This document shows, in pieces, positions 8,166-15,751 of a stretch of DNA of 64,000 bases. The DNA lies in the NCBI RefSeq assembly GCF_015210005.1, contig NZ_MU158698.1:2277337-2341336 (forward strand), written 5' to 3'. Source of the stretch: Sphingobacterium hungaricum. Lineage in GTDB: Bacteria; Bacteroidota; Bacteroidia; Sphingobacteriales; Sphingobacteriaceae. The stretch's first letter is position 1; each line of letters begins with the position of its first letter. The translations under genes and the position numbers were made by a program. The notes beneath the pieces were generated by a model. That model saw only the letters and a list, made by a program, of their open reading frames with translations, was not told the DNA's origin and searched no databases.

Positions 8166-9170
8166 TTACAGTAAATTAATATTCTTATCGGCTAATAACT
8201 TACGATGCTCGTCATTCCAGATGCTGACTTGAACTTCTCCGATATGTGATTTTTTTAACATAAACATGCAGACGCGCGATTGACCGATTCCTCCGCCGAT
8301 GGATTCGGGAAGCTGGTCGCTCAGTAACATTTTGTGAAAAGATAAACTTGCTCTTTCCAGGCTATTTCTGATTTCTAATTGATACTGCAACGCTGATTTG
8401 TTCACACGGATTCCCATGGACGATAATTCAAACGCGGCATTGATAATCGGATTCCAAACTAAAATATCGCCATTCAAACCTTTATAACCCTCTTCATTAT
8501 CTGTGCTCCAATCATCATAATCTGCCGCTCGGCCATCATGCGGAAAGCCATTGCTTAATGCGCCACCGATTCCATAAATGAATACAGCACCATACGCTTT
8601 GGCAATTGCATTTTCTCTTTCCTTTGGCGTAAAGTCAGGATATAACGCTAGCAGTTCTTCAGAATGGATAAACTTGATTTCTGCTGGCAAGATTGCTGTT
8701 TTCTCTGGATAACGAACGGCAACTTCAAGCTCAGTTTCGTACAAAGCTCGGTAAATCATTTCTACCGTCGTCTTTAAATACGAATAGGTTCGGCTTTCAG
8801 CAGCAATGCGCTTCTCCCAATCCCATTGGTCGACATAGATGGAATGGATAGGCGAGTAGTCTTCATCTGGACGTAAAGCACGCATGTCGGTAATGATTCC
8901 TTCGTTTTCTTCAATTTCCAAATCGCGCAAACGCACGCGTTTCCATTTGGCCAAACTATGGACCACAACCGCGCGCTGTTCATTGAGCGATTTAATCGGG
9001 AAACTTACTGGACGTTCGGTTCCGTTTAAGTCATCATTGATTCCTGTGCCATCCAGCACAACTAAGGGCGATGAAATTGGAATTAGGTTTAGTGTTTCTG
9101 TTAATTTTTTAGAAAAAGTATGTTTAACAAAAGTAATTGCTTGCTCTGTCTTTAATAAATTGCGTCCCAT
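8166..9170 (-). CDS. asnA: Aspartate--ammonia ligase (asparagine synthetase A)
   Basis: 334 residues, close to the 330 of the Escherichia coli enzyme. The sequence shows family features from the N-terminus (SPLVVLDGTGINDDLNG) through YVDQWDWEK and the C-terminal segment SIGGGIGQSR, the class II aminoacyl-tRNA-synthetase-like ATP site. It makes asparagine from aspartate, ammonia and ATP in the cytosol. It is flanked by terminators at 8116 and 9195, so it is a single-gene unit. No AsnC regulator is adjacent. Confidence 0.95.
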   Translation of the reverse strand: MGRNLLKTEQAITFVKHTFSKKLTETLNLIPISSPLVVLDGTGINDDLNGTERPVSFPIKSLNEQRAVVVHSLAKWKRVRLRDLEIEENEGIITDMRALRPDEDYSPIHSIYVDQWDWEKRIAAESRTYSYLKTTVEMIYRALYETELEVAVRYPEKTAILPAEIKFIHSEELLALYPDFTPKERENAIAKAYGAVFIYGIGGALSNGFPHDGRAADYDDWSTDNEEGYKGLNGDILVWNPIINAAFELSSMGIRVNKSALQYQLEIRNSLERASLSFHKMLLSDQLPESIGGGIGQSRVCMFMLKKSHIGEVQVSIWNDEHRKLLADKNINLL

Positions 9171-9194
9171 TCAAACTGTTTTAATACCATAAAA

Positions 9195-9216
9195 AAAATG
9201 CCCGATCGGGCATTTT
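9195..9216. terminator. Palindromic terminator between iscA-like gene and asnA
   Basis: Nine-base arms AAAATGCCC and GGGCATTTT enclose GATC, so it works in both directions. It lies 113 bases past the stop of the A-type carrier gene and 25 bases before asnA. Confidence 0.75.
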
Positions 9217-9328
9217 AAATTTTATAATTGCTAATAAATTGACGCAAATTTAGTGAATTTATTAGTAGAAAAAAGGCTTTTCTATAATATTCGTAATATT
9301 TTGGCGTTTGTTGTTCGCTTATGACATT

Positions 9329-9655
9329 TTATACAGAAAAACTCTCTCCGCATGCACAAGTTCTCGACGCGTTTGGATTATGAAATTCAAAACCTTTTCC
9401 ATTCAACCCATCCGAGTAATCTAATTCTGTACCTGCTAAATATAAATACGATTTTATATCCAAACAGATTTTAATGCCCTTATCTTCACAATATTGGTCG
9501 CCTTTCAATTCTTGATTATCAAAATTCAATTTGTAAGACAATCCCGAACAACCTCCGCTTTCCACAGCAACGCGAACAAAATAGGAGTGGTCATATTGCT
9601 CGTCTTGCATTATTTTCTCGATACGTTCTTTTGCTTTATCTGTTATTGTAACCAT
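9329..9655 (-). CDS. A-type iron-sulfur carrier (IscA/SufA/ErpA family)
   Basis: 108 residues. The three conserved cysteines of HesB/IscA proteins are present: Cys36 in SGGCSGLSY and Cys100/Cys102 in CACGE. Members bind Fe or Fe-S clusters and pass them to target proteins. It follows the cysteine desulfurase gene on the same strand with a 79-base gap, which fits a Fe-S assembly role, although no scaffold (IscU/SufU) gene is next to it. The exact branch (IscA, SufA or ErpA) is not decided. Confidence 0.92.
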   Translation of the reverse strand: MVTITDKAKERIEKIMQDEQYDHSYFVRVAVESGGCSGLSYKLNFDNQELKGDQYCEDKGIKICLDIKSYLYLAGTELDYSDGLNGKGFEFHNPNASRTCACGESFSV

Positions 9656-9734
9656 GACTTCCTTGTTTTAATATACAAAAATACGCAATAATTTATCCGA
9701 ATCCCAATAGGCCTAAGTTTGTAATTTGTCACAA

Positions 9735-10907
9735 TTAATCGAGCAGTCCCGACTGATACATGCTCCATATCGGCGATTGGCTTCGAATCTTTTCGCAGGC
9801 ACTTTCTAGAAGGAGCAAAGCCCTGTCCAATTCTTCTTTGTTCGTCCATTTCGATAAGCTAAATCGAATGCTGCAAAATGCATCCTCATCAGCATAGCCC
9901 ATTGCTTTTAATACATGCGATGGATTCCTGTCACCAGAGACGCATGCCGAACCGGATGCGATTGCCATCTCAGGCAGGTTGACCATAAGCTCGGATGAGC
10001 GGACATGTTTAAATAGAATATTGCTGCAGTTGGCTGTGCGAAGCTGTTCTTTGCAGTAAATGGATGTTTCGGGAATACGTTGTATGATTTGCGCTTCGAA
10101 ATAATCTCTTAATTCGTTGATTGACGTTGAAGGTGTTGCAATTTCAATGGCTTTTCCCAATCCGGCGATAGCGTGAACCGGATAAGTTCCGCCCCGAAAA
10201 CCATGTTCTTGTTTACCGCCAACAATTAAAGGTTCAATCTGTATAGGTTTTGATTTTCTTCTGATAAATAAAGCGCCAACGCCTTTCGGCCCATGTATTT
10301 TATGTGCGCTCAGACATAAGATATCAATCGGAATCTGAGCCAAATCGATTTTTTCTTTTCCGATATATTGCGTCGCATCACAAAAATAAAGTGTATCTTT
10401 TTCTTGGCAGCGCATCGCGATATGTTCTATGGGATGAATAAATCCGGTTTCATTATTCGCAGCCATTAAGGTCACCAAAATCGTATCTGGACGAATGCTT
10501 TCTGAAAGTTCATCCAAGTCGATTGCTCCGGATGCATCGGTTGACAGGTAGGTAATTTCTGCACCTTGCTTTTCAAGCTGTTCGCAAACCGTCAGAACCG
10601 CTTTATGTTCGGTTTTAACTGTAATAATGTGTTTTCCTTTCCGCTGATAGTTGTCGAACACACCCTTAATCACGGTGTTGATGGCTTCTGTAGAACCTGA
10701 AGTGAAGAATATTTCTTTATCTTTTACGTTTAAAGAACTGGCAACCTGCTGGCGGGCTTTTTCAATGGCAGCGTTGGCTTCCCTCCCCAAGCGATGCTGT
10801 ATGCTAGAGGCGTTTCCATACTGTTCTTGAAGGTATGGCAATAAGGTTTCCAGGACCTCAGGGTCGATTTTAGTCGTTGCGTTATTATCTAAGTAAATGA
10901 TAGACAT
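9735..10907 (-). CDS. Cysteine desulfurase (NifS/IscS family)
   Basis: 390 residues, a PLP-dependent class V aminotransferase-fold enzyme. It shows YLDNNATT at the N-terminus, His101 in TEHKAV, the PLP lysine Lys203 in SAHKIHGPKG, and the mobile-loop cysteine Cys322 in SGSACVSG that takes the persulfide. It supplies sulfur from cysteine for Fe-S clusters and possibly thiamine or tRNA thiolation. It is upstream of the A-type carrier and divergent from the MscS gene (80 bases between starts). A TPP-controlled operon lies 1.3 kb away. Confidence 0.94.
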   Translation of the reverse strand: MSIIYLDNNATTKIDPEVLETLLPYLQEQYGNASSIQHRLGREANAAIEKARQQVASSLNVKDKEIFFTSGSTEAINTVIKGVFDNYQRKGKHIITVKTEHKAVLTVCEQLEKQGAEITYLSTDASGAIDLDELSESIRPDTILVTLMAANNETGFIHPIEHIAMRCQEKDTLYFCDATQYIGKEKIDLAQIPIDILCLSAHKIHGPKGVGALFIRRKSKPIQIEPLIVGGKQEHGFRGGTYPVHAIAGLGKAIEIATPSTSINELRDYFEAQIIQRIPETSIYCKEQLRTANCSNILFKHVRSSELMVNLPEMAIASGSACVSGDRNPSHVLKAMGYADEDAFCSIRFSLSKWTNKEELDRALLLLESACEKIRSQSPIWSMYQSGLLD

Positions 10908-10987
10908 AGAATAAAGGTAGGCTAATTTTCACATTAATTAAATTCAAAAATTGATTGCAATGTTTATTTTTGCATAAATTTGAAAAT

Positions 10988-11866
10988 ATGGAAGGCGTAG
11001 AAAACATAAGACAAATAGAAACAACATTGGATAGACTAATTGATTCCATCGTGCTAAAGCTTCCTAGCATAGCCATTGGATTTATTATTCTGTTTTTGGG
11101 AAGATATTTTATCCGATTTGCGATTAACATGATTAACAGGCGTTTCGACCGTCGAAATGTTAGTCCATCCATACGTACATTCATCACCAGCTTGCTCAAG
11201 TTTGTACTTTATACGCTACTGATTCTGACAGTGGCGAATACAATGGGTATTCAAACGACTTCGTTTATTGCTATTCTTTCTGCTTTTGGTTTGGCTGTCG
11301 GAATGGCCTTGCAGGGAAGTTTGTCTAACTTCGCCGGCGGCGTATTAATTCTTGTGTTCAAACCTTTTGAAGTTGGCGATTACATCAGCGCGGCCAATGG
11401 TTCTTCCGGTACAGTCGGCAAAATCGACTTGTTATATACCACGATGACGGATGATGATGGTGTTACGGTTTTCAGTCCGAATGGCCCATTGGCAAACTCG
11501 GTGATTAAAAACTACACGAAAATCACCAAAAGAAGATTTACCCATTCATTTACGGCTTCTTACGATACGGATATGAAAACTGCACGTGCGGCAATTTTGG
11601 ATTTGTTAAAAAATGAAGGCGCAGTTTTGGAAACTCCGGCTCCGACAATGGAAATCGGTGAATTAACGGATGGAGGATTGAAATTGCAGATTCGTGGCTG
11701 GACAGAACGTCCAGATTATTGGGCTACTTATTATGCGACTGCGGAGAAGATTAAAACGATTCTGAACGAAAGCAAAATCATGATGCCGCAGGCGAGCATC
11801 AAAGTGTTGAGCGATGCGGTTAATCCAGAGAATTTACCAGACAATAATACCGATAAGCCACAATAG
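10988..11866 (+). CDS. Small-conductance mechanosensitive channel (MscS family)
   Basis: I use the ATG at 10988 (292 residues) rather than an upstream in-frame TTG at 10955. Three membrane segments lie at about 20-42, 62-87 and 90-118. The third carries the Ala/Gly-rich pore pattern SAFGLAVGMALQGSLSNFAGG and runs into FKPFEVGDYI, both diagnostic of MscS. The rest is the cytosolic vestibule domain. The channel opens under membrane tension to release solutes in hypo-osmotic shock. A TAAATTTG box at 10975 resembles the Bacteroidota -7 element but sits very near the ATG. A weak hairpin with T-run follows at 11877-11903. Confidence 0.92.
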   Translation: MEGVENIRQIETTLDRLIDSIVLKLPSIAIGFIILFLGRYFIRFAINMINRRFDRRNVSPSIRTFITSLLKFVLYTLLILTVANTMGIQTTSFIAILSAFGLAVGMALQGSLSNFAGGVLILVFKPFEVGDYISAANGSSGTVGKIDLLYTTMTDDDGVTVFSPNGPLANSVIKNYTKITKRRFTHSFTASYDTDMKTARAAILDLLKNEGAVLETPAPTMEIGELTDGGLKLQIRGWTERPDYWATYYATAEKIKTILNESKIMMPQASIKVLSDAVNPENLPDNNTDKPQ

Positions 11867-12085
11867 CCTGTTGCGTCTTCGTTAGTTTCGAAGGGTCTTT
11901 TTTCGTATAACTTGGCAGAATGGATTTGTTTATGGTGTTGAGAAATTTAAAGAATTGCTTTTTCATAGACATCAAATTTTCTCTAATTTACGAAAATAGC
12001 TGCTGTTCAGCATAGATATTCACGATTTTTTTAGCTAAACAAGCAATGCATTGCAGGTAAACTGGAATAGCATACTCACAAAACT

Positions 12086-12125
12086 GCGCTGATTTTAGTC
12101 GTAAAATACGTGCTAAAATCAGCGC
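12086..12125. terminator. Large inverted repeat between MscS gene and the TPP-controlled operon
   Basis: Perfect 13-base arms GCGCTGATTTTAG and CTAAAATCAGCGC enclose 14 bases. The plus-strand exit is CATTTCTTTTTG. The genes on both sides converge, so it probably stops both transcripts. The rest of 11867-12163 shows no gene. Confidence 0.65.
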
Positions 12126-12163
12126 CATTTCTTTTTGTTATTTGGACGATTGTAAAGATACTT

Positions 12164-12451
12164 TTAAGGTTGTCCTATTAATTTGTCATCCACAATCCGA
12201 AATCCTTCAATTTTCTTTCCCTCCAGGTGTGCTTTCCATTTGTCCAAAATCGGCTGTTCCAATGGAAATTCTCGGTATTCATCCGGACTCATAATCGGTA
12301 CGCCCGAAACAATCGGATATAGGCGTTTGCAATCCTGACAAATCAAAAAACCTTCAATAATATTTTCCGACAGGTTTTTGCGGATAATCGTTAATTCTAA
12401 ATCCGCTTTATCAAACGGACAGCATAATTTATTAATAGTTTCTATTCTCAT
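12164..12451 (-). CDS. Trm112-like small zinc-ribbon protein
   Basis: 95 residues. It has the Trm112/UPF0434 pattern: LCCPFDKADLEL near the start (Cys10, Cys11), ICQDCKRLYPI (Cys38, Cys41) and SGVPIM. The first metal pair is CCP-F-D rather than the usual CPxC, so zinc binding may be altered. In eukaryotes and archaea Trm112 is an obligate partner of several methyltransferases. It overlaps the ThiE-like gene by 20 bases and is last in an operon that begins with a methyltransferase, so a partner role for that enzyme is a fair inference. Confidence 0.85.
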   Translation of the reverse strand: MRIETINKLCCPFDKADLELTIIRKNLSENIIEGFLICQDCKRLYPIVSGVPIMSPDEYREFPLEQPILDKWKAHLEGKKIEGFRIVDDKLIGQP

Positions 12452-13085
12452 CGTATTCTCCTAAGTGTTTGTAATATGTTTGAATGGCTGTTTGGGGGTT
12501 TTCCGAACCCATTATTCCTGAGATAACAGCAATGCCATTGCATCGCAGTTCGGATAATTCTCCCACATTTTGGGGATTGATTCCTCCAGCCAAAAAAATC
12601 GGTTTGTTAAATAGTCTTTTCGCATCGCGAATGGTTTGAAAATCCACCAGCTCACAGCTTGTTGAGGTCGCTGATGGAAATATCGAACAAAAGGATATGT
12701 AGTCCATTCCATTTTCGGCGGCCCATTGAACTTGAGACAAATCATTGTTGCAGGTTAATCCTTGAATAAATGGCCGTTGAATGGTCTTTCGGATAGCGGC
12801 TAAATCGGAAGGTATTTCATCAAAATGAACTCCGTCTAAAGGAACAGATTCCAGATAGCTCCATTGGTTATTAATGAGCAATGGAATGTTTGCCTTTGAA
12901 CAGAGCAAACTTATTTTTGTTAGCAACGATTCGACAGCCTGTCCTTCACGAAAGTTATCCCACACTTGAACCGCAACAATCCGTTCTTGGACGATAATGG
13001 CCAATTTTGATAATAAAGTTTTTTCGTCCATAGATGGGTCAATGACCAAATAGATGCCCGAAGAAAGTACAGTTTTAGTTTCCAT
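12432..13085 (-). CDS. Divergent ThiE/TenI-like TIM-barrel protein
   Basis: 217 residues from an ATG that overlaps the preceding stop as TAATG; an in-frame ATG three codons earlier is also possible. The fold pattern of thiamine phosphate synthase is visible (LDGVHFDE, LAGGINPQNVGEL, GIAVISGIMGS). Several catalytic positions of true ThiE are changed: the QLREK strand reads VQVWDN, the VND segment reads INNQ, HLGQ reads HFDE, and the FPTxTK segment reads FPSATS. It may be TenI-like, act on another thiazole or pyrimidine substrate, or be non-catalytic. TPP control of the operon supports a thiamine link. Confidence 0.82.
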   Translation of the reverse strand: METKTVLSSGIYLVIDPSMDEKTLLSKLAIIVQERIVAVQVWDNFREGQAVESLLTKISLLCSKANIPLLINNQWSYLESVPLDGVHFDEIPSDLAAIRKTIQRPFIQGLTCNNDLSQVQWAAENGMDYISFCSIFPSATSTSCELVDFQTIRDAKRLFNKPIFLAGGINPQNVGELSELRCNGIAVISGIMGSENPQTAIQTYYKHLGEYDENRNY

Positions 13086-14140
13086 TATTTCCATCCTAAA
13101 TGATAAGCCTTAAAAAATGCAACCCAATAGGGGTCTTCCGCTTGGTAGTTCAGCCATTTCGTTTTTCCCACCTCAATGAGTTGAATACCTTGTTCTTTGG
13201 CTGTCAGCTGACCGACTTCGGTACAAGCGATATTCTTTTGAGCCAATCGCTCGATAACCGCCGGAGCGCTTCCCGCATTGCAGGTGATAATCATCGAACC
13301 TGCACCCACACAATGGCGAGGGTCTAGAGAAAATACATCACAAACCGAAGCTTGGACAGCAGCAATTGGCAATTTTTCGGAATGTATCGTTGCTCCGTTT
13401 CCTGAAGCGGTTGCTAATTCATAAATCGCTCCCAAAACACCTCCTTCGGTCACGTCATGCATCGCGGTAACGTCTGTATGCTCATGAAGGTAGCCGACTG
13501 CCGTCAGCGCGTCCAAGAGGGAAGAGGTTTGGTAAAAAGATTGGCAAGCATCCTGATAATGCTGTTGGCCAGCTTTGTTTTTGACAGTTTCTGGATAGCT
13601 CATTGCGAGAATCGCAGCCGAGGAAATTGCACAGGATTTGGTCACAAGAATGGAATCTCCCGCCTGCGCATATTTCGAAACCAGCAATTTGTCTTTAGGA
13701 GCGATGCTGATGAAAGTGCCTCCACCTGCAATAGTCGAGTTCTGTCCTTCGATAAATCCGGTATGTCCTCCTGTGATGGCGATGCCAATGGCTTCGCAAT
13801 ACCGATGGATGTAATCCCAATAGGTTTGGAAATCTTTCTTTGGGAAATGAGCCGGTAAATTCAATACGAATTGCGCGTATTGCGGTGCATAGCCTGTAGT
13901 TGCCATATCATTCGCCAGCAACTGCACCGAAAGCCAAGCGGATTCCTCCAGACCCAGTGAGGGAATTAAGGATAAAGGGTCGCTGCTCATTGCTATGCAT
14001 AAACCATTCGGTAAATCAATCAGCGATACATCCACGCCAAACTGCGAGCCGACTCGAACCTCCTGACGGGAATGACCGCATTTCTGCTGAATAAATTCGT
14101 CGACTAGATGTTGGTCTATTTTTCCTAATTGCTGTTCCAT
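13085..14140 (-). CDS. AIR-synthase/ThiL/HypE superfamily protein
   Basis: 351 residues. It shows the two-domain pattern of the PurM/ThiL/HypE/SelD ATP-binding superfamily: an N-terminal part with SSDPL and LSVQLLANDMATTGYAPQY, ITGGHTGFIEG in the middle, and AMHDVTEGGVLGAIYELA in the C-terminal domain. It lacks the C-terminal PRIC-type cysteine end of HypE. These enzymes activate an oxygen with ATP; ThiL makes TPP from thiamine phosphate. Because the operon has a TPP riboswitch, a ThiL-like kinase role is plausible but unproven. Its start codon follows the methyltransferase stop with no gap. Confidence 0.82.
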   Translation of the reverse strand: MEQQLGKIDQHLVDEFIQQKCGHSRQEVRVGSQFGVDVSLIDLPNGLCIAMSSDPLSLIPSLGLEESAWLSVQLLANDMATTGYAPQYAQFVLNLPAHFPKKDFQTYWDYIHRYCEAIGIAITGGHTGFIEGQNSTIAGGGTFISIAPKDKLLVSKYAQAGDSILVTKSCAISSAAILAMSYPETVKNKAGQQHYQDACQSFYQTSSLLDALTAVGYLHEHTDVTAMHDVTEGGVLGAIYELATASGNGATIHSEKLPIAAVQASVCDVFSLDPRHCVGAGSMIITCNAGSAPAVIERLAQKNIACTEVGQLTAKEQGIQLIEVGKTKWLNYQAEDPYWVAFFKAYHLGWK

Positions 14141-14863
14141 CTAATCGACATCATTAAATTTGACGTACAAACCAAAGAAATCGCCGTAGGGCAAGCTCCA
14201 TTGCTGTACCGGAAACCATTTTGGAAGTCCGGTGCATGTCCATTCGATGCTGTATTCCCGTCCTTTCAATGCTTCATGGATAATCTCGCTAAGCATGCTG
14301 GGCGTATAAAATGTTGCGGTGACATAAAAGGGATTCTTCCCAAACAACTGCTGCACTCTGCGGCGTACAACTTTAGGCGAATTTCTATTCATCATGCCCA
14401 TGGCAATACCATATTTTGCAACACGAGCCGCTTCACGAATGACTTTCACGGGGTCTTTGTAATATTCGAATGTTGTGATAAAAGCCAATGAATCGAAGGT
14501 ATGGTCTTTAAAAGGCATGTGATGCGAATCGGCCATCACCAAATCGCCTTCAAACAAATGAATCGCTTGCGAAAGCATTAATGGGGACAAATCGCCACCG
14601 GTAGCTTGAATGCCTATTTCCTTCCACCATCGCGTAAAACGTGTGGTACCACAGCCAAATTCAAGTAAAGTTTTGACGCGCGCATCTTTGGAAACCAGTT
14701 GTTCCATGACTTTCTTCTGCCAGATTTCCGCGCGCTTATAGCGCCCTTCATACCATTGCTCATAGGTGTCGGTATGCTCCCGGTTAAAAAACCATTCTTC
14801 TCTACCTTGCCAATTCTGTTGTTGCTGGGGGATTAGGCCTCCCGAAAACTGTTCTATTTCCAT
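14141..14863 (-). CDS. Class I SAM-dependent methyltransferase
   Basis: 240 residues from the ATG at 14863. A longer frame to 14950 runs through the riboswitch terminator, so its first 29 codons are rejected. Motif I is LLEFGCGTTRFTRWW, followed by GGDLSPLML (acidic motif II region) and a DSLAFITTFEYYKDP segment typical of Methyltransf_11. The C-terminal half is longer and family-specific. The substrate is unknown. First gene of the TPP-riboswitch operon; the last gene encodes a Trm112-like protein, a class known to stabilise methyltransferases. Confidence 0.88.
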   Translation of the reverse strand: MEIEQFSGGLIPQQQQNWQGREEWFFNREHTDTYEQWYEGRYKRAEIWQKKVMEQLVSKDARVKTLLEFGCGTTRFTRWWKEIGIQATGGDLSPLMLSQAIHLFEGDLVMADSHHMPFKDHTFDSLAFITTFEYYKDPVKVIREAARVAKYGIAMGMMNRNSPKVVRRRVQQLFGKNPFYVTATFYTPSMLSEIIHEALKGREYSIEWTCTGLPKWFPVQQWSLPYGDFFGLYVKFNDVD

Positions 14864-14885
14864 ATGTTTCAATCTGATTAAAATC

Positions 14886-14920
14886 AAAAAATCCACTCGT
14901 CTGGAAACCAAAGGAATGGA
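14886..14920 (-). terminator. Expression-platform terminator of the TPP riboswitch
   Basis: On the minus strand, TCCATTC and GAGTGGA form a 7-bp stem (one G-U pair) with a small inner stem, followed directly by six T. It lies between the aptamer and the methyltransferase ATG, as expected for control by premature termination when TPP is bound. Confidence 0.75.
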
Positions 14921-14954
14921 GCAAAAACATGCAAAAATAAGTTTCGGCATACAA

Positions 14955-15023
14955 TCCCTACGTTGGCATTATCCAAATCAGGTGTCGGGTATTATCTCAG
15001 CCTCTCAACGAAGCACCCCGTGT
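14955..15023 (-). promoter_or_regulatory. TPP riboswitch (THI element)
   Basis: Read on the minus strand, the segment has the conserved parts in order: GGGGTGC, GGCTGAGA, a short ACCC segment, then CCTGATTTGGATAATGCCA and CGTAGGGA. These are the pyrimidine-sensing and pyrophosphate-binding loops of the TPP aptamer. A possible -7 box (TATCTTTA, 15041-15034) puts the transcript start just before the aptamer. TPP binding is expected to lower expression of the four genes that follow. Confidence 0.96.
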
Positions 15024-15083
15024 ATTATGAAAGTAAAGATAGGGAATTTCAAAGTAAAAAGCCTTTCAAAGTAAAAAGTAAAA

Positions 15084-15220
15084 ATTCAAAAGTAAAAAAC
15101 CTTTCTAGGGTGTTATTGGAGGGTATATATTCAGGATGTTCTTTAAGGGCATCCTGTTTTTTTATTGGCTTGTTTGTCGCTCTGTGTTGTGTTTGTCACT
15201 CTGAGTGAAACGAAGAGTCT
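15084..15220 (+). repeat. 137-bp dispersed intergenic repeat, copy B
   Basis: It matches copy A at 7710-7846 in the same orientation with three substitutions. The internal terminator is at 15132-15163 (CAGGATG, CATCCTG, seven T). Here no plus-strand gene precedes it, so the element is not tied to a given gene. A separate short inverted repeat (CACGCG-GAA-CGCGTG) lies just after, within 15232-15254. Confidence 0.9.
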
Positions 15221-15347
15221 TATATAAGTTTAGCACACGCGGAACGCGTGCGCTAGCAATTCTCACATCTCCAATCTCCTTCTCACTTCCAAATTCCACC
15301 AAACAAGCCAATTTTAACATTCTTTCACTTAAAATAAGTAGTATTTC

Positions 15348-15361
15348 TACCTAAATAGGTA
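15348..15361. promoter_or_regulatory. Palindromic candidate operator
   Basis: TACCTAAATAGGTA has 5-base arms around AAAT, and a GGTA follows directly. It lies upstream of the -7-like box of the Cys-leader/susC transcript and resembles the element at 1241. Confidence 0.35.
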
Positions 15362-15395
15362 GGTATTATACATTTTTAATTGTTACACAAAATAA

Positions 15396-15403
15396 TACCT
15401 TTG
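15396..15403 (+). promoter_or_regulatory. Candidate -7 promoter box (TACCTTTG)
   Basis: It matches the Bacteroidota primary-sigma consensus TAnnTTTG. A TTG lies 13 bases upstream, closer than the usual -33 spacing, so the upstream half is weak. It would start transcription about 75 bases before the 47-aa leader ORF. Confidence 0.4.
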
Positions 15404-15420
15404 GACATGTAAAAATTAAA

Positions 15421-15437
15421 TCTACTAAATTAGTAGA
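15421..15437. promoter_or_regulatory. 17-bp palindromic operator candidate before the Cys leader
   Basis: TCTACTAAATTAGTAGA is a perfect palindrome with 7-base arms. It sits just downstream of the candidate -7 box, a position suited to a repressor. A relative with 13 of 17 identical bases lies at 23371 upstream of the sulfatase gene. Confidence 0.5.
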
Positions 15438-15483
15438 CTAATCGAAAAATCAACATTTACATTAATTGGTACACAACACTTAC

Positions 15484-15627
15484 ATGAAGAAAAACCTTTA
15501 CCAAACTGTCCCCGATGTTCTTGTTTCTAACCGAAACAGAACAACCGTAAATCTTTCCCAAATGCACGTTGCAAACGTTGGCGCATCTACCTATGAGATG
15601 ACATGCCGAATGTGCATGTGTTGCTAA
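15484..15627 (+). CDS. 47-aa leader peptide with Cys/Met-rich C-terminus
   Basis: An ATG-started frame of 47 codons, below usual size cut-offs. The last seven residues are CRMCMCC directly before TAA, so four Cys and two Met codons are clustered at the end; the rest has no cysteine. It lies 125 bases before susC on the same strand. Between them a 7-bp stem (GCTGAGG/CTTCAGC, about 15663-15683) and a second small hairpin occur, but no clear U-run. The layout resembles amino-acid attenuation leaders, here sensing cysteine supply. A cysteine-rich metal-binding or modified peptide is the alternative; no maturation enzyme gene is near. Confidence 0.55.
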   Translation: MKKNLYQTVPDVLVSNRNRTTVNLSQMHVANVGASTYEMTCRMCMCC

Positions 15628-15751
15628 TCGTTTAATTCCCACATCTTTTTTAAAGTATATCGCTGAGGCAAATCGCTTCAGCATGGGATTTCTATATCCG
15701 AATCATTTTGATTCTAATTAACCGTATCCAATCAATTAGTTAAAATAAAAC

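Noticed and set aside
13457-13858. 133-codon plus-strand frame inside the AIR-synthase-like gene
   Set aside because: Shadow frame of a conserved protein; composition is not protein-like.
14864-14950. N-terminal 29-residue extension of the methyltransferase
   Set aside because: It overlaps the riboswitch expression platform and terminator, and the homologous domain starts after the ATG at 14863.
15484-15627. Cys-rich leader as a methanobactin- or RiPP-type precursor
   Set aside because: No modifying enzyme, peptidase-transporter or similar gene of those pathways is near; kept only as an alternative explanation.
15457-15684. Minus-strand 75-codon frame with many Cys across the leader ORF
   Set aside because: It is the antisense of the leader and susC upstream region; it has no signal or domain, and the plus-strand frame explains the pattern better.
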